Shown: positions 1 to 13,035, counted from the first letter of the stretch. The stretch is DNA of 34,500 bases from Neocallimastix lanati (nom. inval.) (GCA_016946835.1 JACVTC010000007.1:1565501-1600000); one strand, 5' to 3'. The notes: generated by a model not told the origin, from the letters alone. Translations and numbers: made by a program.

Positions 1-65
1 AAAAATTCAAAAAATGTTTTTTTTTAAAACTTTTTTTATAAGATTTATTTAATAATATATTGATA

Positions 66-108
<43 letters not shown>

Positions 109-240
109 AAGTTCAAAGAATGTTTTTTAAAACTTTTTTTTATAAGATTCATTTAATAATCAATTTTATTTTAATATTATTTTTACAAATAATATATTTT
201 TAATATTTTTCAAAGTAGTAATAAAATAATTATTTATAAA
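1..240. other. AT-rich spacer with (AAAT)n
   Basis: No gene is visible. An (AAAT)n tetranucleotide run occupies about 68-107. It is flanked on both sides by similar sequence (a T-run, then AAAACTTTTTTTATAAGATT at about 16-48, and a near copy at 121-150), so the run sits between short direct repeats. Confidence 0.7.
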
Positions 241-592
241 AATATATTCAATTATAAAGAAACATTGTGGTCAATGAAGATATATGTAGGAATACAGCCC
301 CAGGCGGACGTGTAACGACGTGTGGAGGGGCGATGATGTACTAGTATGCCAGTATATCATATTTAACAGTTATTTATTATTAATTTCTAACATAAAATAA
401 TATAAGAACAACTTTTTTTATGTTTTTTCTGGGTCATTATCCATTATTTGCCTATGCGAAAGCATAAGGAAGTATTGTGATGTGACATGACTACCTCAAT
501 ATTTCCTCAACTGCCCTTGAAGAGGGGGGAGGGAGGGAAGTTGAAACTAAAAGAGAAACAAATCGAAAATTAAAAAAAAAAAAAAAAAAAAT
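241..592 (+). mobile_element. SINE-like retroposon copy, 3' part with poly(A)
   Basis: This island is much less AT-biased than its surroundings. From about 441 it reads ATTATTTGCCTAT, then a TGTGA word, then TACCTCAATATT, then a G-rich GGGGGAGGGAGGG stretch at 526-538, and ends in 20 A residues at 572-591. The same order of words occurs on the minus strand of the element at 23485-24159, including the terminal poly(A). The two therefore look like diverged copies of one retroposon family. The 5' part, 241-430, is only weakly similar to that element, so the 5' boundary is uncertain and no target duplication was found. Confidence 0.55.
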
Positions 593-687
593 TAAATCAT
601 ATAAAAAAAAAAAAGAAAAACGATAAATTCATATAATTTATTTAATTAATTATAATAATTTAATAATACTAATAATACTAAATAACT

Positions 688-890
<203 letters not shown>

Positions 891-1002
891 TAACTAATTA
901 AATTTTTATTATCTTTATAAAAGATATATACTTCAAAATTTATATATATACGTTTATATATAGTGTTTTTTTTTTTATATAATTTATCCATTTTATATAT
1001 CA

Positions 1003-1391
1003 CTCAATTATTCAATTATTCATTTATTCAATTATTCAATTATTCAATTATTCAATTATTCAATTATTCAATTATTCAATTATTCAATTATTCAATTATT
1101 CAATTATTCAATTATTCAATTATTCAATTATTCAATTATTCAATTATTCAATTATTCAATTATTCAATTATTCAATTATTCAATTATTCAATTATTCAAT
1201 TATTCAATTACTCAATTATTCAATTATTCAATTATTCAATTATTCAATTATTCAATTATTCAATTATTCAATTATTCAATTATTCAATTATTCAATTATT
1301 CAATTATTCAATTATTCAATTATTCAATTATTCAATTATTCAATTATTCAATTATTCAATTATTCAATTATTCAATTATTCAATATTTTAA
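1003..1391. repeat. (TATTCAAT)n octanucleotide array
   Basis: About 48 head-to-tail copies of the 8-mer TATTCAAT are present. They are nearly identical apart from one T-to-C change near 1211 and degenerate edges. Because 8 is not a multiple of 3, all three frames merge into a 24-nt protein period (Ile-Gln-Leu-Phe-Asn-Tyr-Ser-Ile). This gives a long open frame at 963-1391 that is a by-product of the repeat and not a gene. Confidence 0.95.
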
Positions 1392-1669
1392 TTATTCAGT
1401 TATTCAATTGAGACATTTCCAACACTACTACTACTACGACCACCAATATCAACACAATCATCACTACTACTACTACTACTATACTATTATTATTATTATT
1501 ATTATTATTAGTTAAAAATAAAAATTAAAATAAAAATAAAAAATGAAAGGTTAAAGTCAAAGTCAAGGTCAAAGTCAAAGTCAAAGTTTAAGACAAAGTT
1601 AAAAATCAATGTAAAAAGTCAAAATTGAAATGAAAGGTAAAAAGGGAAAAAGGGAAAAAGTGAAAATGA

Positions 1670-1701
<32 letters not shown>

Positions 1702-2603
1702 TTGATAACAATAATAATATAAAATGTAAAATAAAAAAAAAAAAAAATTTTTTTTTTTTTTTTATTATTAATTTTTTTTTATGTTTAATATATATATATA
1801 TATATATTAAGTATTTATTTATTATAAAGGATCTATAAATAATATCAACATTAATATTTATATATATTAACTTTTTAATATTTATTGATTATGATCATTA
1901 AATAAGAATGTAATAATAGTAGTATTAAATAATAATAATAATAATAATAATAATAATTATAATAAAAACAAAAGCAGCAGTAGCACCAACAACAACCATA
2001 ATAATAATAATAATAATAATAATAGTAATAATAATTTATTTATAAGAGCTAGTATTTTATTGATTTATTATGTCAACTTTATTTAAATATTTTATGATAA
2101 AGGGTTTACTAGTTTTCTTAATTATTCTAAATTAAAATTCCTATATAGTAATACATTGTAGCTTATACATTAATTATATTATATAATACATTTTACAGCA
2201 TATTTCATTACATAATCTATCATTAGGTAATAATAATAATAGAATCAAATTATAATGATAATAAAAATAATAAAAAAATGAAATATAATAAAGAATCAAG
2301 AATAGTTTTTAATGTTTTTCAAAAATATATCTAATTTAATTCCTTTTATATTATGCTATCATCTATATTTAATATGAATAATATATAATTATTATATATA
2401 AAAAATGAATGAAATTGAGTGAACTGGTTCACCTACTATGGAGCCTTTCACTTTAAATAAAGACTACATTGACTGTTGAAGAGTTGGGAGGGGGATCAAC
2501 AAAAAAATAGGACCGATCTATCTATTATTCTATGTATTATTATTCCTATTAATATTTTTGAACCTGATTATTATCAATGATTACTATTATCTATTAATAT
2601 CTT

Positions 2604-2666
<63 letters not shown>

Positions 2667-2733
2667 TTATTTCTGTATTTTTTTAATTTTAATTTTAATT
2701 TTTTATTTTATTTTTTACTTCTTATATATATTG

Positions 2734-2777
<44 letters not shown>

Positions 2778-3060
2778 TATATAATTTGATATTGAAGAGA
2801 GAGACCTCCACAATTATTCAAAATATTTATTTTTTTTATATAAAATGGATACAAAATATATATATATATATTTATCTATTTATTTTTTTATGGTAAACAA
2901 CAAATAATAATAATGATAATAATAAAAAATAAATTTTTTGTTTTTGATACAAATTAAAATTATAAAAATTTTAATATATAAAAAAATTAAAAGATAAATA
3001 TAAAAAAAATTATATCAAAAATATATATATATATAAAATTATAATAAATTGTGGGTAGTG
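1392..3060. other. Gene-free AT-rich DNA with minor repeats
   Basis: No coding region is recognisable. The stretch holds an ACT/ACC-rich patch at 1420-1475, an (AAAGTC)n-like minisatellite at about 1553-1590, several A and T runs, short AAT arrays at 1928-1960 and 2001-2030, and a (TTTA)n array at about 2602-2668. A less AT-biased patch at 2405-2515 includes the palindrome GTGAAC-TG-GTTCAC and a GAAGAGTTGGGAGGGGG string. That string recalls the G-rich tail of the SINE-like repeat, but the similarity is too short to call. Confidence 0.6.
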
Positions 3061-3078
3061 GATAAAAAAAATAATAAT

Positions 3079-3302
3079 AATACTAATACTAATACTAATA
3101 CTAATACTAATACTAATACTAATACTAATACTAATACTAATACTAATACTAATACTAATACTAATACTAATACTAATACTAATACTAATACTAATACTAA
3201 TACTAATACTAATACTAATACTAATACTAATACTAATACTAATACTAATACTAATACTAATACTAATACTAATACTAATACTAATACTAATACTAATACT
3301 AA
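3079..3302. repeat. (AATACT)n hexanucleotide array
   Basis: About 37 near-perfect copies of AATACT occur here. The array is open on both strands (Asn-Thr one way, Ser-Ile the other), which explains two overlapping repetitive frames at 3010-3384. Neither has non-repetitive coding flanks. Confidence 0.95.
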
Positions 3303-3689
3303 TAATAATAATAAATAAATAAATAATAATAATAAATAATAATATTAAAATAATAATAATAATGATAAAATAATAATAAAACACAATAATAATAAAAAAA
3401 ATAATAATGATAATTATGATAAAATAATGATAATAATAAAATTAAAGATAAATTAAAAATTAAAAGATATAAATAAAAAAATATAATATATATATATATA
3501 TAAATGTAGATAATGATTAATCTATATAAAAAAAAAAAATTCTTTTGTATTTTAAATAAATTTTAGATAAGCCCAAATGAAATCCACAATTATTTCCCCC
3601 ACTAATTATATATAAAAAATTTTTTAAAATTAAATAAATAGATAAACGGTGTAAAATAAATAAATAATAAATAAATAATAAATAAATAA

Positions 3690-3825
<136 letters not shown>

Positions 3826-4384
3826 AGATAAAAAATTAATAACTGTTGTAATAATAATAGGAATAATAATTGAAATGAATTATAAAATCATGAATTATAA
3901 TATAATAATATATATGTTTAAAAATAAAAAATAAAAAATAAAAAATAAAAAATAAAAAAAGACAAATTTAGATATATAAATCTTTTTTTTTTTTTAAATG
4001 ATTTTTTTTTATTTTTTATTGAATTTTTTTTTTCTTTCTTTCTTTCTTTCTTTATACTTTATTTTATTATTTTTAAAAGTTTTAAAAAAAATTTTTATAA
4101 TTAGTTTTAAATTTTAATTTCAAATTATATATATTATAAATATATAATCTTTTATTTTATTTTATTTTATTATTTTTTTTTTTATACTTTTTTCCATATA
4201 TATAAATATTTTTTTTTTTTTTGATATTATATATAGAAAAAAAAATATTTTCAATTTATTTTATCAAACAAAAATATTAAAAAAATTTTTTTTTTCTATT
4301 TGTTTGTTTGTTTCTTTCTTTCTATCTATTTTTTATATGTATATATAAAAAAAAAAAAAAAAAAAGAACGAAAAAAACGAAAAA

Positions 4385-4430
<46 letters not shown>

Positions 4431-4462
4431 CAAAATATTTTTGTTAATATTTAAAATAAATC

Positions 4463-4495
<33 letters not shown>

Positions 4496-4851
4496 CTCAT
4501 TTAATTATAAAAATGAAATTATATTATTTTTAATATTAAAAAGTTAATATTTTAGTATTATTATTAGTATTATAATGATAATTATAGTATTAATATTTTT
4601 TTTTTTTTATAAAATACTATAAATTATATTAAATTAGTTTAATATTATTATTATTATTATTCACTAATTATTATATTATATTTTATATTAAATTACTACT
4701 ATTATAGTTTATTATTAATAAAAGATAAAGATTTTTATATATATTATATATATTATGAGATTACTATTAAGATTATTTGCTATTATTATTACTAATTTTT
4801 TTATAATTGTTGTTTAGAGTAATTTTTTTTACTCTTTAATTTTTAATATTA

Positions 4852-4882
<31 letters not shown>

Positions 4883-5354
4883 TTAATTTCCTCCTAATTT
4901 AATTATATTATTGAAATATTCTAAATTTTAAATATATTAAATAAAATATATATATATATATATACTTTATATTTTTTTCTTTTTTATTTTTATTTTTTTC
5001 TTTTTTCTTTTTATTTTTATTTTTTTTTTTTTTTTGTTTATATATTTTATTAAATATATCAATACATATAATTATTATTATATATAGTAATTTTTTTTTT
5101 TTTTTTATTTATTCTTTTATTTATTCTTTTATTTGTTTAACTTTTTATTTTTTATTTGTTACTTTTTATTTTTTAAATAAATAAAATTAAAAATTTTATT
5201 GAATTTGTTTATTTTAGTATTGATTATTATTATTTTTTAATTTTAATTTTTATTTTATTGTTGATGAAAATTACTGATATTAATATTGTATTGTATATTC
5301 ATCTTTTTCCTTTTTTTATATTATATTATTTATTATTAGTTTTATGCTTTTTTG

Positions 5355-5387
<33 letters not shown>

Positions 5388-5522
5388 CTTATTTATTTTA
5401 ATAATTTAGTTTTTAACTGTTTTAATTTTCTTATAATTTAATAGGTATCAATATATATATATATATTTTTTATTTTATTTTATTTTTACCAAAATAATGC
5501 TGAATTTTTCTTTGACTTACTT

Positions 5523-5565
<43 letters not shown>

Positions 5566-6136
5566 TATGTGTATGGGTATATGAAGATATGAAAATAAAT
5601 ATATATGTATATAAAAATAATCACCCCAAATAAGATCCATGGTTGACAACAAAAACAAAAGCAAAAGATGGTTTAAAAATTAATAAAGATAAAAATAAAA
5701 ATATATTTATATTATATATATATATAAAGAAAAAAAAAATTAATATTGATATAATATTTTAACTATAACATAATTATATATAAAATAAAAATATATTTAA
5801 AATAAATAAATAAAAAAAAAAAAAAAAAAAAATCTATATGAATTATCACATTATTAATACATATATAATAAATATATATATTTTATAAGGAGAGACATTA
5901 TATCATCGATTATAACATCTTTTATATTATTTATATATTTCTATATATGTATTTTTTTTTTTTTTTTCTAATTTCTTTCATATATTATTTATATATATTT
6001 TTATAAATATTAAAAAAATAATTAAAACTATATAATATTTAATCTTTAAAATAAAGATATAAAAATACAAAATAAAATAAAAAAAAAAAAAAAAAAAAAA
6101 AAATAAAATAAAATAAAATAAAAATATATATATATA

Positions 6137-6167
<31 letters not shown>

Positions 6168-6654
6168 TTTTAAAAAATATTTTTGTTCTATTTATTTATT
6201 TATGTTTATTTATTATGAGTGTTATTGTTATTTTTTTATTTTTATTTTTTTTTTTTTTTTTATTATTATTATTTTTTCTTTAAAAAAATTATGAGTTTTA
6301 TTTTATAATATTGATTATTAATTATTTTTATATAATATATATATGAAAATACTATTATAAAAACTATTTGTGTGTTATTAAACTATAATTAAACTAATAA
6401 AATGAATTTTAATATTTAAATTTTTTTTTTGAAAAAAAAAATAATAATAAATGAAAATTTAAATGAAAATTAAATATATATATAGAATAATAATAATAAA
6501 AAAAAAAAAAAAAAACTCTACTATTTTTTATTTGATATAAGGGTTTAATAAATAATAGATTTTAATTATTATTTGTTTGTTTTATATATATTGCTTTTTT
6601 TTTTTTTTTTTTTTTTTATTGTTGCTAAATTGCTATTGGTGATTATTATTTTTT
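3826..6654. other. Gene-free AT-rich DNA with long homopolymers
   Basis: I see no gene. Notable simple sequence includes a (TTTC)n patch at about 4031-4052, T42 at 4389-4430, another T run at about 4462-4490, T39 at 5526-5564, and long A runs at about 6082-6102 and 6140-6162. The stretch next to 6655 is the 3' flank of the Boi-like gene on the minus strand and may hold its last exon. Confidence 0.6.
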
Positions 6655-6696
6655 CTATTTAAATATAAAATTGTGTAATCTAGTTCTTTTGCTTAC
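6655..6696 (-). other. Possible 3' intron of the Boi-like gene
   Basis: On the minus strand AAAG is followed by GTAAGC, starting at 6696: a good donor in phase 0 after Lys874. Candidate TAG acceptors end at 6655, 6633 and 6625. The first gives two Lys then a stop, and the third gives two Gln then a stop. Any of them would remove the low-complexity tail that the unspliced frame adds. The acceptor cannot be chosen from sequence alone. Confidence 0.4.
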
Positions 6697-9318
6697 CTTT
6701 GTTTGATTATTTGTAATAAAACTACCAATTCCACGACGTTCCATCATTTCTATAGGAGATACTTTCATATTATTATTTTTATAACCATAATTCGAATAAG
6801 AAGAAATACTAGTATGCTTTTTATTTCCCATAATCATATCCATATTACCCTTTCCATATTTATTTGATGAATTATATTCATTAACACTTAAGAAGCTCAT
6901 CATACCTGATGTTTCATTCAAATTAAAATCATCATCAGGATCTATTTGATTTGGATTAAAACTCATAGTCTTCTTTGGATTAAGAATTGGTGTAACTACA
7001 ACAGGATCTGCTAATTTCTTTGTAGTTTTTTGTAATTGCAAACGATCTTCCTGAGAGACGTTTTGTAAATTACGATAATTAGAGTAATCCGTTGCAGATT
7101 TAGCATTTGTACGATACCAACCGTTAGCAGCAGCAGCAGCTGTTTGTGTTGGAGTGATCGGACTAATAGGATTAATTGGGAATGTACTTGAGATAATAGA
7201 ATTTATTCTATTTTTAAGCATTGGGGAACTGTCAGCAATATAGGATTCATCATGTTTATAATAAGAACCAGCATAGTCACTTTCTAAGTTTGGTGAAAGA
7301 ATACCATTAATACTCATATTTATACTATTCTTTCTTGTAGATATTTGACTATTATATTCCATGGATTGATCTTCATATATGGTTGGGTAACTTGGACTTT
7401 TAACCTTTTCAAAGGTTAAAGTAGAAACTGCTTGAGTACTAAGTAATGGTTCTCTAGCTTGACGTCCTATATTTTTTAAAGGAATTAAAGGTAATGGTTT
7501 TCTTTTGGTATTTGTACAAGCACGTACTAAAACATTAATCCAAGTGACAACACTTAATTGATTTTCAGCAGCTAAATGAATACCACCTATCCTTGGGTCT
7601 TGTAATAAGAAATTATGATCTCTTTGATTATTTGAATTTGTATCAGGTAAAACTTTATATGTTGGATCTAATTCAAGAGTTAATAATATCTTTGGAGCCA
7701 TTAAATCCACTGAACTATCTTCATCACTATCAGGTGATTTTAATATAAATAATCGATTATCAATTAATACAACCCAGCGTTTTTTCCAATTTATATCATC
7801 ATCGAATCGAACATAAAGCCATCCTTTACGTTCAGCATTCTTGAAATCAATACCAGTTCTATCTCCAAATCTATCCGCTGTAGAAATTGACATAGAACGC
7901 GATAAACTATTACCTATATTTTGAGCATAATTATTACGTTGAGCTTCATTTTGTAAGGATAAGGAACGATTACGATTACCACTTCCATTTCCCATACCTA
8001 TATTCATTCCCATATTCATATTCATACCTAGATTTCTATTTATATTTTGATTCTGATTCATATTTTGACTCATATTCATATCCATATTTTTCATACCTAC
8101 CATACCACCATAATTATTATTTATAGATGGAATATTAGGTTGTTTATAATTTTGTGGGGTAACAGGTAATTCATGATGATACTTTTCTTGATTTGTGAAT
8201 ATACGATTACTTCCATTTGAAGATAATGATTTTGTATTTGTTTGATCATCGTCAAAGTCATTATCTGATTTATCAATATATTCACTTATCGAAAAGTTGG
8301 AGGAAAGCTTATGTAATTTATTTTGTTCATTAGAAAAACTTTCATAATCTGAAGTAAAGGAGGAAGCATTACTAGTATGTAATGAACTAAAAAGATTTTT
8401 ATTGTTTTCGGCGTACTCTTCTCTAAGTGATAAAATTTCATGTAAAAGTTCGATTCTTTCTGATAAGGAATGTAATCCATATTCTCTTAATTTTGAGAGA
8501 TTTAATTCTAGAAGTTTATCTCCTGTAATATTATTTTCTTTAATAGCTGGAATAATCTTTCCACAATCAACACTTGAAAGCCAAACACAAACTTCTCCAA
8601 CATCCCAATCTTGGGGTTTTCTTATCTGTGAATTATTCATTCTAACACTTGAACTTTGAGATTGATGAGATTGATATGATTGATGAGATTGTTGAGATTG
8701 TTGGGAAAAGTGTTGTATTAAGGAGGGCTGTGAATTGGAAAATATTTGATTACCCATAATACTATTCTTTGATTTTACGGATTCAGGGGTCATATGGTCT
8801 AAATCACCACTCATCATTCTAATATTATTTGGTAATGAAGCACTTAATCTTGGTGAGGATAAAGCACGCATACTAGATACTGAACCATTTGGTGATGATG
8901 GTCGATTTTCAAATGCATTTGAAGAATTAGAGGATTCGGCTGATTTTGATAAACTTCTACGAATTATTCCATCTTCACTATTATTAATAGATAAAGAACT
9001 ATTAAAGGTACCGAAAGGAGATAAACCATTTTTATCTTCTATAATATTTGGAACACTTCTTCGTTCTGAATTTATGTATTCATCAAAAAGACCATCAAGA
9101 TTTACATTGAATATATTTTCTGTTGTAATATAATTAGCAGGAAATATTCCAATTTCACCATTTACTGTACAACCTTTCCACCAACCATCATTAAATTCTT
9201 CATCTTTTTCTAAAACCAAAATAGGATCACCAGTTTGGAATTCTACCTCATCATCTTCTTCAGCTTCAAATTGATGTTTTCCAAAAACAATCAATGGATT
9301 ATTATTTTCTTTGATCAT
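6655..9318 (-). CDS. BOI/POB1-like: SH3-SAM-PH polarity scaffold, Boi1/Boi2/Pob1-like
   Basis: This is an 887-residue open frame with three domains in the order specific to the fungal Boi/Pob1 family. SH3 lies at about 8-66 (Trp pair at 46-47, GIFPANYI near 57-64). SAM lies at about 234-300 (starting W-D-V-G-E-V, with L-R-E-Y-G-L-H near 277-283). PH lies at about 497-601 (K-G-W-L near 498-501, K-K-R-W near 512-515, invariant-type Trp 593). In yeasts these proteins sit at sites of polarised growth, bind phosphoinositides by the PH domain and link Cdc42 signalling to formins and the exocyst; that role is transferred by family, not seen here. The linkers are Ser/Asn-rich, with a Gln-Ser-His tract at 205-223 and a Met-Asn tract at 408-444. 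A proline motif (KPLPLIP) follows the PH domain. The start has an A-rich context just before the SH3, and no upstream exon is needed. The C-terminus is uncertain: a splice donor after Lys874 suggests that the last 13 residues are intron read-through. Confidence 0.93.
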   Translation of the reverse strand: MIKENNNPLIVFGKHQFEAEEDDEVEFQTGDPILVLEKDEEFNDGWWKGCTVNGEIGIFPANYITTENIFNVNLDGLFDEYINSERRSVPNIIEDKNGLSPFGTFNSSLSINNSEDGIIRRSLSKSAESSNSSNAFENRPSSPNGSVSSMRALSSPRLSASLPNNIRMMSGDLDHMTPESVKSKNSIMGNQIFSNSQPSLIQHFSQQSQQSHQSYQSHQSQSSSVRMNNSQIRKPQDWDVGEVCVWLSSVDCGKIIPAIKENNITGDKLLELNLSKLREYGLHSLSERIELLHEILSLREEYAENNKNLFSSLHTSNASSFTSDYESFSNEQNKLHKLSSNFSISEYIDKSDNDFDDDQTNTKSLSSNGSNRIFTNQEKYHHELPVTPQNYKQPNIPSINNNYGGMVGMKNMDMNMSQNMNQNQNINRNLGMNMNMGMNIGMGNGSGNRNRSLSLQNEAQRNNYAQNIGNSLSRSMSISTADRFGDRTGIDFKNAERKGWLYVRFDDDINWKKRWVVLIDNRLFILKSPDSDEDSSVDLMAPKILLTLELDPTYKVLPDTNSNNQRDHNFLLQDPRIGGIHLAAENQLSVVTWINVLVRACTNTKRKPLPLIPLKNIGRQAREPLLSTQAVSTLTFEKVKSPSYPTIYEDQSMEYNSQISTRKNSINMSINGILSPNLESDYAGSYYKHDESYIADSSPMLKNRINSIISSTFPINPISPITPTQTAAAAANGWYRTNAKSATDYSNYRNLQNVSQEDRLQLQKTTKKLADPVVVTPILNPKKTMSFNPNQIDPDDDFNLNETSGMMSFLSVNEYNSSNKYGKGNMDMIMGNKKHTSISSYSNYGYKNNNMKVSPIEMMERRGIGSFITNNQTKVSKRTRLHNFIFK

Positions 9319-12300
9319 TTTTTATTTTATGGTATATATATAATAATAAAAATATCTAAATTGTTTTTTTTGTTTTTATTTTATTTTTTTTAATTTGAAT
9401 ATTATGAATTTAATATATATGTATTCTTTTTTCAAAATTGATTAATTTTTAAAATAATATATTTTAAATACCAATTTTTTGTTTTTATAATTTTACAAAG
9501 TTTATATATTTAATGATTTATTGATTTTATATACACAAATTTATATATATAGTATTTAAAATATTTATTATTTCAATTCAAAATGTTTTTTACAATTATT
9601 ATCAATAAAAAAAATATTTTTCACTAAAAAAAATATTTCACTATTTCTTTTTTACTTTAATAATTTTTAAAATTTATATATTTTATTTGGAATTTAGGTA
9701 GTTTCAAAGATTAAAAGTAAGTTAACACACTTGGTATTATATTTTTTAAAAAATATTATAAATTAATCTTTTTAATTTATATATATATATATATTTTAAT
9801 TGTATTTATGTTTTTTCTCATAGTGTATAATAAGTATTCTATAGGTTATTTTATATAATTCAAATTTATAAATAGAATTTATATAAAATATTTATTAACA
9901 ATAGATTAAAGTTTGTCTTTATATTTTATATATATATATTCTTTATTATGAAAAAAAAAACTAACAAACTTTAATTTTATATTATTAGATTATTATATTT
10001 TTTTTACTATAATTATTTTTTTTATTTATATATATTGATTTTTTTTTTTTTTTTTTTAACTATAAAAGTTAAATGTTAAAAACTAAATCTTTGGTATGAT
10101 TTTTATTGTTTTAAATTATTTTTATAATTTTTTTTTTTTTTATTTTTTATTTTGTTTACTTTTTAATGTTTTTATTACTTTAAAATATTAACATTTTTTT
10201 TGTTTGATTTTTATTTTTAATTTTTATTTTTTTATTTTCTTTTAATAACTTTAATTAATATATATTCTTATTGTTATTATTTTATCTTTCCTCTTTTTTT
10301 TTTTTTATTAAAAAAAAAATGTAATAAATAATTTAATAATAAATATTGCTTTATTAATTGCTTCCCCTGTTTCTAATTTATAATAATTTATAAAAGTATT
10401 TTTTTTAATCAATAAATATAAATACTTTTCAAAATTTATTATAATATTTTAAATGATATAAACAAGAAAAAAAATATTAACTTTGTAAAAATTAACAAAG
10501 ATTGGATATATTTATTTCTTAAACTAAAAACAATAAAAAAAAAAAAAGGTAAAGATGAAAAATAAAAAATAACAACAAAACAATTTATTTTTTACTTTAA
10601 ATAATATATTTATTTATTTTTTTATTATTATTATTATTATTATTTTATTATTATTTTTTTCATTTATTTTTTTTTTCTTCCTTTTTATTCAATTTTGCAC
10701 TGAATTAGGCTTAAATAATATGCAAAATTTGAAAAAAAGAAAAAAGCTTTATTTTTTATTAAATAACAAAAAGAAAATCAAAAAAGAAAAAATTTTATTA
10801 TTAAAATATGGATAAAGGAATAGATTTATATATAAAAATTATAAAAGAAAAAAAAAAAAAAAAGGATTTAATATAAAATTAAAATTAAAAGTTTAATTAT
10901 AATAATTAATTTTATATTCATTAATATAAACAATTATATATATTAATAAGGATATGTATATAATATTATATTGATTTAATTAAAAATATTATATATATAA
11001 TAAAAAATAAATATATTAGTTTTTTTTTTTTTTAACATATTAAACTTTTCTATTGATTATAATTAAAAGAAAAGCATATAATTATAAAAGTATATTATAT
11101 ATAAATATTTTAATTCCTAACTTTTTTTTTTTGATATATATATTTTATATTAAATTCTATAATAAAAAAAGAATTATAATAATTATAATTAATATACTTC
11201 ATAAATAATTTAAAGATATTTGAAAAGTATTAATAAAATTCAAACAAATAAGATTTAGTATTATTAAATAAAATATTCATCAATATATTCTAATATACTA
11301 AAATCATCTCTCTATATACATTTCTACTAAATATTATTTATATTAAATTAAATTTGTAACATATTAAAAATTAACCCTTAGTTAATATTATCAATTCATT
11401 TCTCTATTTATTAGTTTATTCTATCATATATTTTGATTGTAATGTAACTTTATTGGAAAATAAATTTTATATGAATAATTATAATAATTAAAGTTTCATA
11501 TTTGTATATATATAAAAAAAAGAAAAAAGAAAATAAAATTAAAAAACGAATCGACATTTTTTTTGCTTTTTAAAAAAAAAAAAAAATAATTAAATTCATA
11601 AAAAAAAATAAACTTTTTTATTTAAATAAATTAAATATATATAATAAATAAGATGAATACCAATAATATATATTAATAATATATGTCAATTATATATATT
11701 CATGTCTTATCAATTAATTGTAAATATTAAACTGTTTAATGTAATACAAGTAATATATTATTTATGTACTATAAAATTTATTTATTATATATAAAAAATA
11801 ACTAATAAATATGTAATATATAATATTAAATAAATATATAATATATTTATTATATAAATTTTATTTTATATCATTAAATATTATCTATATCAATATATTA
11901 AAAATTTTATTTTAATTACAATTGATTTATAAAATAATTAAATATATTAATTTGTAATACCTTTCTTATTTTTTATATAACTAATTTATTAATTGAATAA
12001 TAAATAAATAAATAATAAATAATAAAAATAAATAATTGAATAATAAATAAATTAAAATAACAAAAAAAATTTATTTAAAAATTAAATTTTAATTAATTGT
12101 TTCAACTCTAATTTATAATAAAATAAAAATTTTTATACATAAAAAAAGGAAATCTTTTCTTCTCATTTGATAATTTCAATATGATTTCTTGCTACTTACA
12201 TTTAAAACTTTTATATATATATATAAAAAATGAATGAACACAAAATTAATTTCATTCGTCTATTAATTAATATAAAAAATCAGATGGAGTGTAACCTTAA

Positions 12301-12982
12301 ACAAAGTAATTTTTAGGTGATTTTAATGTATATAAAAATCATATATTAATATAGGAATATTTTGAAAATTATGAAAATATATATTTTTTTAATAAAATAA
12401 ATTCAATATGCATTATATATATATATATATTATTTAAAATATTAAATTTTTTATTTGTTGGAAAGGAAAAAAAAAGTTCCAAATGGAAATACCAGACATA
12501 AATTGCAACAGTTCATATTATGATGAGGCGAATTTCATTGAAAAAGAAAAACTGATAAAAAAAAAAAAACGAGAGAAAAAAGAAAGAATACTATATAATG
12601 TTATATAATTGATTTATTTTCTATTAATTTTCTTGTTTTTTTTTTTTTTAATTTTATTTTATTTTTTTTTTAATTTTATTTTATTTTATTTTTTTTTTTT
12701 GTATTATTGGTTGAACGAAAAATATAATTTATAAAAATAAGTATAGTTCTTTGATAATTAATAATTAATTATAAGTAGTATATAATAATAAGTAAAAATT
12801 TAAAATGAAAGAAATAATTAAGAAATAATTAATTATAATAATGATAAAAAATACTAAAATAAATAGTAATAATAAAAAGAAATAACAGTTAATAAATTAA
12901 ATATATTTACCAGATCATGTTTATATAATAATACAATTACATTTAATAATATATTACAGTATTTCTATATAATAATAACATT
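9319..12982. other. AT-rich spacer, no gene recognised
   Basis: This is the upstream flank of the Boi-like gene and beyond, with scattered homopolymers and TA runs. A hairpin with 12-bp arms (TTCAATTTTGCA / TGCAAAATTTGAA, one base unpaired) occurs at about 10688-10732. A slightly less biased patch at 12484-12609 contains a 41-codon open frame starting MEIPDINCNSS. It has no homology I recognise and is not called as a gene. Confidence 0.55.
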
Positions 12983-13035
12983 TCTGCCTAAATGGAAGTC
13001 TACCTTAATATTCCCGCAAAGGCGGTACCCACAGG
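12983..13035 (+). mobile_element. Fragment of the SINE-like repeat
   Basis: CTGCCTA at 12984 is followed by TCTACCTTAATATTCCC at about 12999-13015. This matches in order the TTTGCCTAT ... TTACCTCAATATTCC block of the copies at 441-500 and 23560-23600 (minus). The G-rich stretch and the poly(A) are absent. It is a short, diverged match, so it is tentative. Confidence 0.35.

Noticed and set aside
963-1391. 142-codon open frame
   Set aside because: It is translation of the octanucleotide array only and has no non-repetitive coding part.
1424-1480. Ser/Asp-rich minus-strand exon
   Set aside because: A short ACT/ACC-rich patch gives a Ser run in one frame, but it has no start, splice context or neighbouring coding sequence.
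3010-3384. Ser-Ile and Asn-Thr repeat frames on both strands
   Set aside because: Both are read-outs of the AATACT hexamer array; a stop-free repeat is expected to be open on both strands.
12515-12556. C/D snoRNA-like boxes (ATGATGA and CTGA)
   Set aside because: The boxes are only about 30 nt apart, with no terminal stem or internal C'/D' boxes; this is a chance match.
12484-12609. 41-codon frame MEIPDINCNSS...
   Set aside because: It is short, ends in a Lys-rich A-tract, and has no homology or splice signals that I can support.
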